In this document: piece by piece, positions 1-9,951 of the stretch
How the letters are laid out: each line of letters starts with the position of its first letter
How positions within the stretch are numbered: the first letter of the stretch is position 1
DNA from: Nipponacmea schrenckii
Lineage: Eukaryota > Mollusca > Gastropoda > Lottiidae
Assembly (NCBI GenBank): GCA_030562195.1
Contig: JAUJPP010000003.1
Coordinates: 42,352,602 to 42,416,601 of the forward strand
Reading direction: 5' to 3'
DNA: 64,000 bases
The notes under the pieces: generated by a model
Database searches by the model: none
What the model was told of the DNA's origin: nothing
The model's input: only the letters and a program-made list of their open reading frames with translations
Made by a program: the position numbers and the translations under genes

Positions 1-51
1 AATTTTGTTCTCATCCTGCAGACTTCAATTTATGGCAGAATATTTTATTTT

Positions 52-1325
52 TATACGCCCACATTATAATGTGGTCACAATTGCTTGTGAACGCAATAGA
101 GGCTACAGTTTTTGTCGGATTTAAATGAAACTTGCTGTGATCATTTATATTGATGAGATCTCGGCTATTTTTCGATGAATGGTTTTTGAATTATTGCACT
201 TGACTTAGCCAAAACGCATCAAAATTGGCTTGTGAACGCGATAGAGACTCTAGTTTTCATCGGATTTAAATGAAACTTTCTGTGATCAGTAATATTGATG
301 AGATCTCGGACAAGTTCGAAATTGACGATTTTTCGATGAACGTTTTTTGAGTTATTGCACTTAACTTAGCCAAAAAGCGTCAAAATTGGCTTGTGAACGC
401 GATAGAGACTACAGTTTTCATCAGATTTGAATGGAACTTGCTGTGATCATTTATATTGATGAGATCTTGAACAAGTTTGAAATTGGCGATTTTTCCATGA
501 ATGGTTTTTGAGTTATTGCACTTGACTTAGCCAAAACGCGTCAAAATTGACTTGTGAACGCGATAGAGACTAAAGTTTTCATCAGATTTGAATGAAACTT
601 GCTGTGATCATTTATATTGATGAGATCTTGGACAAGTTCGAAATTGGTGATTTTACGATGAATAGTTTTTGAGTTATTGCACTTGACTTAGTCAAAACGC
701 CTCAAAATTGGCTTGTGAACGCGATAGAGACTACAGTTTTCATCAGATTTGAATGAAACTTGCTGTGATCATCTATATTGATGAGATCTTGAACAAGTTT
801 GAAATTGGTGATTTTTCGATGAATGGTTTTTGAGTTATTGCACTTGACTTAGTCAAAACGCCTCAAAATTGGCTTTTGAATGCGATAGAGATCACAATTT
901 CCATTTGATTTGAATGAAATTTGGTGTTATCAGTTGTATTGATGAAATTTTGGACAAGTTTTATCGTGATGATTTTTGGGTGAACGTTTATTGAGTTATT
1001 GGCCTTGACTAAGTCTAATTGCGTCGAAATAGACTTGTGAACACGATAGAGACAACAGTTTTCGTCTGATTGGAATGAAATTTGGTGTGATCATTGAAGT
1101 TGATGTCATCTTGGTCAAGTTCGAAATTGATATACTGTTTTTGAGTTATTGCACTTGGCTTAGTCAAAACGCGTCTTGTGATTGCGATAGACAATACAGT
1201 TTTCATCTGATTTTAATGAAATTTGTTGTGAACATTTATATTAACGAGAACTTGGATTAGACCTAAATAATCTTAGAGTTTTTGCCTGTGTTAAAACAGA
1301 AAATATATTTTAAAGTGGGCGTATC
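52..1325 (+). mobile_element. Pearl-like element A with 161-bp tandem array
   Basis: The left end reads TATACGCCCACATTATAATG (a small hairpin, CCACATTATAATGTGG) and the right end reads GTGGGCGTAT, so the ends are inverted repeats of about 10 bases. Between them is a tandem array: the landmark AACGCGATAGAG or a close variant recurs near 90, 235, 396, 557, 718, 879, 1040 and 1180. The inner spacing is a constant 161 bases. 161 is not a multiple of three and frames are not conserved, so it is not coding. The layout (unique ends plus a core of roughly 160-bp repeats) is that of mollusc pearl elements, which are thought to be non-autonomous Helitron/Helentron relatives. Family assignment is inference; the repeat structure is seen directly. 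Confidence 0.7.
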
Positions 1326-1489
1326 TTGCTAGGCAACCACTTGTTGGTTTATGGCATTGGACTAATGCAATGATGCACAATTGACCATTAACGTTTCTCA
1401 CTTTTCAAACTACAATTTGTTGGCAGATGTTGTGCATATTTGATTTTTTGATCATTAAAAATTATGATTGCACAATTTTTCAATCATTT

Positions 1490-1775
1490 TTATACACCAA
1501 CATGAAATGTGGAAAAATATTGCCATCAGCCATGTCCATCTGTTTCTTAACAATTGCTTGGAAAAGCTTTAGAAGACACAAATCTCACAAATTCACACAA
1601 ATTCAGATCAAATTTAGTAAAATTAATGATTATTAACAATGAAATTTATAAATCGAAAAATATTTTATATAGTTATTGCCCTTGTTCTTGAAATCACTTG
1701 AAAGCACTGTAATATGTAAAATTCTTACCAGATTTTGATAAAATTTGGTAATATTTTCATTACCAGGCAAAATAC
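1490..1775 (+). mobile_element. Degenerate relative of element A
   Basis: A second left end, TATACACCAACATGAAATGTGG-like, begins near 1490. It is followed by one diverged core unit (GTTATTGCCCTTGTTCTTGA near 1672, then GATTTTGATAAAATTTGGTA) and a right-end-like ACCAGGCAAAATAC near 1762. It looks like an older, mostly single-unit copy of the same family placed just after element A. Boundaries are approximate. Confidence 0.4.
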
Positions 1776-2384
1776 AGATTGTAAGAAATATATATCATTA
1801 AGTTTTTTTTCTATTTTTTTTACTTCTTTTTAAGAACTGTAGTATCAGCCTCAAAGTGTTACTGATAAAATGAATGTGAGCCCTGTCCTCAATCTATCTG
1901 TCAACATTTCTATAGAGAACAATAGAAACTTTACCTGGTTAAAATGAACATGTATAATAATGATATGTTGGAAAAGTTCGAAATTGTTGATTCGATGAAT
2001 GCTTTTTGAATGAAGGCCATTGACTCATTCAAAACATGACAAAATTTGTTGGAAAAGAACAAGAGAGAGCAAGGAACATTGAATATTGAATAGAAACTTG
2101 ATAGAATAATCAGTATGATTCATGTATTATTTATTGAATCTAAATATTTAACAATGCTGCTGTGTGGAAGTTTGCCTCATTTTGCCTTGAAAGCTGTTTT
2201 TATAATGAGCTTTAAGGTTGGTTTATTCCATTCTATGGATGGCTATCTTTATATGCTAGACTCTGTGCTAGTTACCTTCCATGAGGGTGTCTTAATAGAC
2301 AATCTTTACTTGAATTCATAATATTGAAAAACATTTCTTTTTTCCTGGGCTACAGGTATACCAAAATCATTTTCTGCTGTAAAT
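1776..2384. other. 5' flank of the unknown gene
   Basis: Low-complexity A+T-rich sequence. The only gene-related sign is a polypyrimidine tract and CAG acceptor ending at 2355, which implies an upstream 5' exon that I cannot locate. No TATA box or CpG-rich promoter is evident. Confidence 0.4.
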
Positions 2385-5300
2385 ATGGAAAAAAGAAAGA
2401 AGTCAGGTAGAGGCAGAAGTACATATTTAGATGTCAGATGTGAGTGGTTATATTCTTACTTATTATACAAATGAGGTGTAAAGAAATTTGATAAACATAG
2501 ATATTTAACATTCTAATTTGTTCATTTTAGACTATGAGTCATAATATAAATTGAAGAAATTAGAATGTTAAATATGACAATTGTTTGTTTGCTGGAATGC
2601 CACCTAGTGTTTCAGTGGACTCATTATCTTTTTAATATTTAGATATTAACTAGTTTCTATTAAATTGTTTAATACGATATTTTAGCTCTAAATACTGGTC
2701 AAGGTGTTCGGGATAACTTTAGCATCTCTCAAGATGATGAAACTAAAGTCAAAGACAAGGATTCTGAGATTCCATCATTATTTTGTTTTGGTTCAGCACC
2801 AGAAAGCCGCTCATCTCCTAGTCAAGGTATAACTTTTGGAAATCGTTCAGTTTTTGGCAGCCAAGGTTTTAAGGGAGACAAGACTTTTGATGATGTTGTG
2901 TCTGTTACTGATAATAATATGGGAGCTCCATTTGGCAGTAGCCCAGGATTACTTATGTCTGGCGGTGGTCTATTTGACTGTAACAAAGTGGTTTCGAGTA
3001 CATCTTTTGCAACAGGCACTGCTTTTTTTGGAGGTGAAAGTAATTTTACAAATACATGTAGCAGTGGTTTTAGTTTTGGAAGCAGTACAACTCCTCAAAG
3101 TAAAGTGATGTCTTTAGAACAACCACCATCACTACAAGAAAGAAATCAGACCTTTGGAAAAAAAGGTTTAAGAACAGCCAATGCTCGACCTCCACCACAC
3201 ATCAATGCTTTTGCAATATACTCATTTGATCCATCTGAAAAAAGTGAAGATAAGCTTACAAATAAGTCTCTCACAAGTGACTCACCTGCCTTTACACCAA
3301 CTGTTGCTCCTGTTCATGCTCCTAAATCTCCCATCCCAGTTAAACAGCCAGTTAAGATTGTTGATGATGCTCCTCCACCACCTTCTCCCAGAGATCAGGG
3401 TGGAGTATTATCTAGAAAAGCAGCTCCATTCACTACACCATCTAAAATGCTAATTCATTCATCCACTTGTCCACCTCCCCCTCCCCCCATAGTTCGTTCA
3501 TCACCTCATCCACTTCCTCCACCTCCCAAAATTCATTCATCTCCTTGTCCACCTTGTCGACCTCCTCCTCGAACAAGTTCATCTTACCAACGTGTTTCTA
3601 TACCACTTTGCCCCCCTGATCCATCAATTCACTTATCATCAACCCATGAACATCCAATATTATCACCCCTTCCCCCTAAACCTGGAGTAGCTAGATGGGG
3701 ATCATTGTCAAAAAACGCAGCTCAAGCACCTGAAATCCAAATGAAGAAAAAATTACCAGAGAGAATTAGTGAAAAATCATGCATGGATTCTCTAAAACAA
3801 AAAGGTAAGAAATTGATTATGTTTTATATGAATATATTATACAGAATTTAAACTGAACTTAAAAATACAGTATCCTCATTCCTTTTAAGCTAGTTATTAA
3901 AACAATGATTTTCCAAAATAATAGATCATCATTTGAAAGTTAAAATGACTCATTTCTTGAGACTCTTTAGGTAAGACATAATATAGAAAAAGAAAGTAAA
4001 ATCCTTTTTTTAAGAAATTGTACCTGTCCCCACATTTATTTAAGAAACAGAATATACATTTTAGTTGTATTTGAATACTGAACTGTTAATTCAATTTATT
4101 TTTATGTTTCCAAAGAAAGCAAATACCGGTAACTCTGCAAGCTGCAAATATTTTATCTATGATCGGGTTGGCTCTTGAAAATTTTAATTGGCTCATTAAT
4201 AATTAAAGTACCTAAAATAAAGTGGATTACTTGTATATATGTTGTTAATCTTTATTAGCCCATTAGATGTACAAGAGAAGGATGTTGAACTCTATTCATT
4301 TTATTTTATTTGTGTGTATTTTTTACAAAAATATCTTGTTCAACAATAGTTTTTTCAGAAATCAAAACTATGCCTCTCCGGATTGATGATAATAAAAAAC
4401 GACATAGATTGTATGTAGAAGACAGATCATTAATGTTAGATAGTATTGAGGATCATGTAGTACATGAGACACCTAGCCGTAGGTTTAGTGATGTTCGTTG
4501 TGATGATCACGTAGAAAAAGAAAAACCTGATACTAAATCCAGTGATAGACGTAGAGAAAGATCCAGATCAAGACCAAGGATGAGCAATGTATCTGATACT
4601 GATAAAGATTCAGTTGCAGATATTATGACAGGTAAGAGATATCCTAGTTATTTTATTAACCTATTTTATTAGTGAATGTCTAAATTATTGATTTGAAATT
4701 TCTTGCTTCTGTTAAATTGAGATGAAGGAATTAACTTTTTGTTTCTTTGTTTTCAGATTTAGAGTTAGCAAGTGGAATGAAAAAGAAGAATAAGAAATGT
4801 ATATTGGAATATGATAGAGAAAGAAAAGTGGGTATTAAAGCTGTATCTATGTATAATGATATGGTAGATGTTACCTATGATGAACCTGTAACACCATATA
4901 AAAAACTCAAGTCTGATGATCTATCAAGTTATGGTATTGGTGTAAATATTCCTTGTATAAGAGACCATGATAAAACTCTAACAACACAGGCTTGTAACCA
5001 GTTAATCACTCTACAGTCAGAGGTGAGTAAATGTTCCTGGACTGAATTACACTGTGGGATAGCTTGAGATGTTTTCTAGTGCAATATTTTACTGTACAGG
5101 ATTAGTTCCTATATTGTTTATTTCCCTATTTTTTATTTGATGTTTGGTTCAATGTCTACATAGGTTATGTCAGTGCTTCTTAACCGGGGTCCATATGGAC
5201 CCCAAGGGGGGAATGAAAAGTCATGGATGGAATTTGAAAGGAAGGGGAAATATGGGGATTGACTGAAAAATTGGGAATATATACTTCAAACTATAAGCAT

Positions 5301-7297
5301 CGAGAGAGATAAACGTACTGTTGGTGATTGATCACAAGTAGCTTTGTTTGAAATCTTGTATTTGTGCTTTTGTATTGTGTTTCCCGGCATGGATCAATCT
5401 TTTCCATGATTAGGAGGCCCCCCAATGTAAGGAGATGCTTGCTGGAATGGTCTCAGATGCATGGAAATTGATCCTTATTTTCAAAATTTTCCTGGGAGGA
5501 ATACACTTCCTAGACCCTTCTCCAGTGTCTTTGAGTCTGCGGAGTTTGCCCTCCGTGGTCACTTAACCGCTAATGGTTGAGAGAAAAAGTTACAGCACAT
5601 TTGCCAAAGGGTGAATCTCATATAAAAGGTTGAGAAGCACTGATTTATCTATGTTTTTTGTATGTAGCATTTGGAGAAGCTATTACACTACTTGACAACT
5701 CTCAAAGCAAATGAGTTCTTCCTTAGAGATGTCTTGACTTTCTGAGTATACAGTATTAACAAGATTCCTCTAAAGCTGAATCTAGGTTCCATATCTTTTC
5801 AAAGTTTGAGTAATGTGATTGCATCTTCGCCATAATATTTATTTGCAATCTTAGTGAAAATTTTGAGAGTTAAAAGTTGGATACATTTTGAATAGTAGTG
5901 TAGCATAGTCTTTTTATCACAAAACATCATTTAAAAAAGGTCCAATTAGGAAAAAGATAATCAATTACCTTGGAAAGGACATCTTTTAAAGTGATATTGG
6001 CTGGTAACCCAAATAATCCCAGCTTGTTTTGAAAATCCTCCCTCATTTTTTTTCTTTACAATTTTAATAAAAAAAGATTTGAGATATGTCACATGTAAAT
6101 ATTTGTTACTTTTGACAACAATATTTTAGGATGGACATTGGAATTATTACGGTATATTGGAAATTGAAATAAGTGAATGTATTGCCTTATTGATCCAGAG
6201 TGGTGTCAAATCTTTAGGTAATGATTTCTCTTTTTTAATTATAGCATTTTCCCAAACTCCAAGTACAAATTCATACATCTTATAAGGTTCCGAATAGAGG
6301 AGATTGAGATCAATATAGTTTAAATTTATATGTGTATATAAAGAGAACATATTTAATTCTTTATAAAATAATATTTTAGTCAAATATATCCTTATTAGCT
6401 TACTCTAATTTATCCCCAATCTAATGAAACTAGAGCTGTAAGCTTAACAGCAATGAAGCTTTGAAATTTCATTGCTAAGCCTAAGAAAAGTCTTAAGAAA
6501 ATGGCTCATAAAAAAGATCGACATTTATAAATGATGATATAAGAACTTCTTACGAATGCAAAACAAAAGCTCCCATTTTGAGTCAAAAGTCAAAATTTTG
6601 ATGTAAGAAGGAAGTTCTGTGAATACCTGACATCCTTAGTAAACAGCTCTGTATTTCACATTCATTCAAAACAAAAGCCTTAAAACAAGATGCTTAGGGA
6701 TCTCAATCTAATGATGCAGAGCTATTATTTTTCAAATCATGTATAGGATAATTAAGTTAAGGGACATTTAAGTAGTATAGTATTGTGCCACTCATGCTTT
6801 CTCTATTGGTTATTCCAGCATATAAGCCATATCCACTTTTAACCATAGGATAACTTCTATGTAGTCTGTATAACCATATAACTCAGCTCATCCCTTTATT
6901 ACTATAATATATTTATTCTGATATGACTTACCATAAATCATTAAAACAAACATATTGTTTATATGCAGGTGAAAAGGTTTCTGATGATATCATGGATTTA
7001 TTAATAACATTAATAGCTGTATTATCTATACTAGAAGTGGCATGGAGACAACTACCTTTGAAACATAGAAAAAAAATGATACAAAATAATCTAACATGGA
7101 AATCTGTCATAGAGAATTTTACTATTAGATCAGAAATGCTAGAAGAACAAGATACAGAATTGTTGTCTTCTGTTGAAAAGGGAATTAAGTTTTATAAGAT
7201 TATGAATGATAAATATCCTTTAGTGTATTCTACATTAGAATTAGGTGCTGATTGGGTTACTATTGTTACAAAAATGTTAGGTTTATCTTTAACATAA
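2385..7297 (+). CDS. Unrecognised FG/proline-rich multi-exon protein
   Basis: I do not recognise this gene. Exons supported by GT/AG sites and phase are 2385-2439, 2686-3804, 4359-4631 and 4757-5022; a final coding exon is 6969-7297, ending in TAA. Order of features: a basic N-terminus (MEKRKKSGRGRS); an FG/GF-rich part with nucleoporin-like FGS/FG dipeptides (about 2750-3090); a proline-rich part with PPPP runs (about 3360-3690); an Arg/Ser-rich stretch (RRRERSRSRPR, near 4545-4580); a KKKNKK basic patch (near 4780); and a helical C-terminal domain rich in Leu, Ile and Trp. The frame is open from 2385 back to the CAG acceptor at 2355, so the true start could be further upstream. Exon 4 ends in phase 0 but the last exon needs phase 1, so at least one exon between them is missing from this model. 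A nuclear or nuclear-pore-associated role is only a guess from composition. Confidence 0.6.
2686..3804 (+). CDS. Exon 2: FG repeats and polyproline
   Basis: This is the largest exon of the unknown gene (1119 bases), bounded by TTTTAG at 2685 and AAAG|GTAAGA at 3804, entering and leaving in phase 1. Its first part has scattered FG and GF dipeptides (FCFGS, FGNRSVFGSQGF, FGSSP, FSFGSS). Its second part has clustered prolines typical of SH3/WW/EVH1 ligands (PPPPSP, CPPPPPPIV, LPPPPK, LPPKPG). Both halves look intrinsically disordered. Codon use is A/T-ending, as in the other genes of the window. Confidence 0.7.
5171..5642. mobile_element. Non-autonomous hAT element (old)
   Basis: Terminal inverted repeats are CAGTGCTTCTTAACC at the left and GGTTGAGAAGCACTG at the right. 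The flanking octamers GGTTATGT and ATTTATCT match at five of eight positions, consistent with a decayed 8-bp hAT target duplication. There is no transposase frame. It sits in the last intron of the unknown gene, 26 bases upstream of a candidate exon. Confidence 0.7.
5668..5745 (+). CDS. Candidate alternative terminal exon of unknown gene
   Basis: A good acceptor (TTTTTTGTATGTAG) precedes CAT at 5668. Joined in phase 0 to the exon ending at 5022, it extends LQSE with HLEKLLHYLTTLKANEFF and a few more residues to a TGA at 5743-5745. The amphipathic Leu/Lys pattern looks protein-like and could continue the helix implied by the preceding exon. No donor allows it to splice in frame to the exon at 6969. 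It is therefore either an alternative last exon or a decayed internal one. Confidence 0.3.
   Translation, partial: HLEKLLHYLTTLKANEFFLRDVLTF
6969..7297 (+). CDS. Helical C-terminal exon of unknown gene
   Basis: The acceptor TTTATATGCAG ends at 6968. In phase 1 the exon encodes about 109 residues: GEKVSDDIMDLLITLIAVLS, then a segment with PLKHRKKM and WKSVIENF, and a tail ending KMLGLSLT before TAA. The hydrophobic periodicity indicates a folded helical domain, not a membrane span. I could not match it to a family by eye. Confidence 0.6.
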
Positions 7298-7488
7298 TGT
7301 TAAAGGTGGAATTCTACAGTTTAAATGTTTGGCTCATAAAAGTATCACAAATATTTTTAGTCGGAGTTTTTTCTGATATTATGATATTATTATATGTGAT
7401 ATACAAATAACTTGTTCTGTAAGTGGTTTCTTTCTTAGGCCAATTTTTTCTTGGTTTGTTATGGCTTATTCTTCGAGTTTGACTTTTT

Positions 7489-8930
7489 TATACGCCCACA
7501 CGTAAGAAATGGGTGTATATTGTAATCCCCCTGTCAATCCGTCGGTCTGTTCACATTTACCTTGTGCTCACTCTACAGGCTACAATTCTTGATGGATTCT
7601 TTTGATTTTTATTTTGGGGTCAGTGTCATTATGAAGATGATCCCTATTGATTTTCGTGATGATCGGATAATTTTCACCAAAATATCGTGTCTGACTTAGC
7701 CATTTTCACTCCATTACCTATAGGGTGAAACTCGTGCTCACTCTACAGGCAACAATTCTTTATGGATTCTTTTGATTTTTATTTTGTGGGTCATTGTCAT
7801 TATGAAGATGATCCCTATTGATTTTCCTGATGATCAGATAATTTTTCACCGAAATATCGCATCTGACTAAGCATTTTTCACTCCATTACCTATAGGGTGA
7901 AACTCGTGCTCACTCTACAGGCAACAATTCTTTATGGATTCTTTTGATTTTTATTTTGTGGGTCATTGTCATTATGAAGATGATCCCTATTGTTTTTCCT
8001 GATGATCGGATAATTTTTCACCGAAATATCGCATCTGACTAAGCATTTTTCACTCCATTACCAATAAGGTGCAACTCCTGCTCACTCTACAGGCTACAAT
8101 TCTTTATGGATTCTTTAGATTTTTATTTTGTGGGTCAGTGTCATTATGAAGATGATCCCTATTGATTTTGGTGATGATCGGATAATTTTTCATACATATA
8201 TCGCGTCTGACTCAGCGTTTTTCACTTCATTAGCTATAGGGTGCAACTCGTGCTCACTCTACAGGCCACAATTCTTTTTGGATTCTTTTGATTTTTATTT
8301 TGTGGGTGAGTGACATTATGAAGATGATCCCTATCAATTTTGGTGATGATCAGATAATTTTTCACCGAAATATCGCGTCTGACTTAGCATTTTTCACTTC
8401 ATTAGCTATAGGGTGCAACTCGTGCTCACTCTACACACTACAATTCTTTATGGATTCTTTAGATTTTTATTTTGTGGGTCAGTGTCACTATGGAGATGAT
8501 CCCTATTGATTTTCGTGATGATCGGATCGAAATATCACATCTGACTTAGCATTTTTCACTTCATTAGCTATATGGTGCAACTCGTGCTCACTCTACACCC
8601 TACAATTCTTTATGGATTCTTTTGATTTTTATTTTGTTGGTCAGTGTCATTGTGAAGATGATCCCTATTGATTTTCGTGATGATCAGATAATTTTTCAGT
8701 GAAATATCTTGTTTGACTTAGCTTTTTTCACTCTGTTACCTATAGGCTGCAACTCTTGCTTTCTCTACAGGCTACAATTCTCTATGTATTCTTTTGATTG
8801 TTTTATGTGTGTCGATATCATTCTGAAGATGTGCACTATTAAATTTAATGATGATCCGATAATTTTTTAAGCTAAGTTTTATTCATAATCAATGCTGCCA
8901 GTGGGTGTATATTACCTTGCCTGGCAAGCT
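7489..8930 (+). mobile_element. Pearl-like element B with 172-bp tandem array
   Basis: It opens with TATACGCCCACACG and closes with GTGGGTGTATATTACCTTGC followed by CTGGCAAGC, the same ends as element A. The landmark CTCACTCTACA recurs near 7567, 7737, 7909, 8081, 8253, 8425, 8587 and 8759. Spacing is 172 bases except one 162-base unit that lacks about ten bases near 8525. Core sequence differs from that of element A, so ends are shared but cores diverge. Short open frames inside (for example 8128-8313) are by-products of the array. Confidence 0.7.
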
Positions 8931-9580
8931 ATCATTTTTGTGTGACACAAATACACAAATATATATACTAATTTATATCTTGTAGACTTATTTATAAATT
9001 CTTTTTTCAAATAATAACTTAAATATCTCTACTAGAAATTGTATGCTTTAAATTGTTACATAACATATTTTTGTACTGGATATTTTTTTTATTTTTTCAA
9101 TTATACAATATATTACTTTAGATTATTTGATATCTTGATAGAGTTATAAACTATATACAGGATTTCTAGACCCCATGTTAAAAAATAAAACTTAAATTTT
9201 TATTTATTTACTTATATTTTGTCTTACATCTTTCTAGTTTATCTGTTTATATTGGAAAACTTATGACTTTTATATTTTTGTATAGAATTTTTATTTTGTG
9301 TTTATATGCTTACTTCAATTCCACTTGTAAAATTGTTGACTTAAGATAGTTAATAAAGAATGAACTTGATATAATTAGTAATCTTTCAAATTTGTTAGTA
9401 ATAGACCCAATGCCTTACTACTCAATGTTTATATAGTCTATATACAGTAGTATAAATGTAGTAATATAGAAGCAGGAGCATAAGCATTAAAATACACAAA
9501 ATAGAACATGTTAATCTTTTTACTTGATAACGTTAACTGTATGTGTTTCAAAATGTAGTATGTAATTAACCTAGAAGTAG

Positions 9581-9951
9581 CAGGGGCACGGGAACATATT
9601 TCAGGTTGGGGGGGGCAAATTTTTTCAAAGTAAAAAAACTGTTATCATTCATATACCTTTATTTCAAAATTAATCGAATTTTGGGAGATAACTCAAAAGA
9701 ATTAAGAAAAATTATTATTTATTCAAATAATTTGATTGTGATAGAGAATCTTATATTATTTACCAGCTTCGAAGGTTAAAAAACCAAGGAAATTTACAAA
9801 TATGGCCTTATGAGACAATTACATATTTAGGCTACCCGGTACATGTAATTGTTTTATTTCATTTTTGGGGGGGCAAAAGATATTTTTGCCCCCCAACAAA
9901 AATTTTTGGGGGGGCATTTGCCCCCCTGCCCCCCCTGTTCCCGCGCCTATG
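9581..9951. mobile_element. hAT-type MITE with perfect 8-bp target duplication
   Basis: The octamer AGAAGTAG lies immediately outside both ends (9573-9580 and 9952-9959). Ends are CAGGGGCACGGGAAC and GTTCCCGCGCCTATG, inverted with 13 of 16 matches when one more base is included. G-runs near the left and C-runs near the right fold together. The 371-base interior has no coding capacity. An 8-bp duplication with CA..TG ends indicates hAT. Confidence 0.8.

Noticed and set aside
8128..8509. Open frames inside element B
   Set aside because: They arise from the 172-bp repeat, overlap one another, and change frame from unit to unit.
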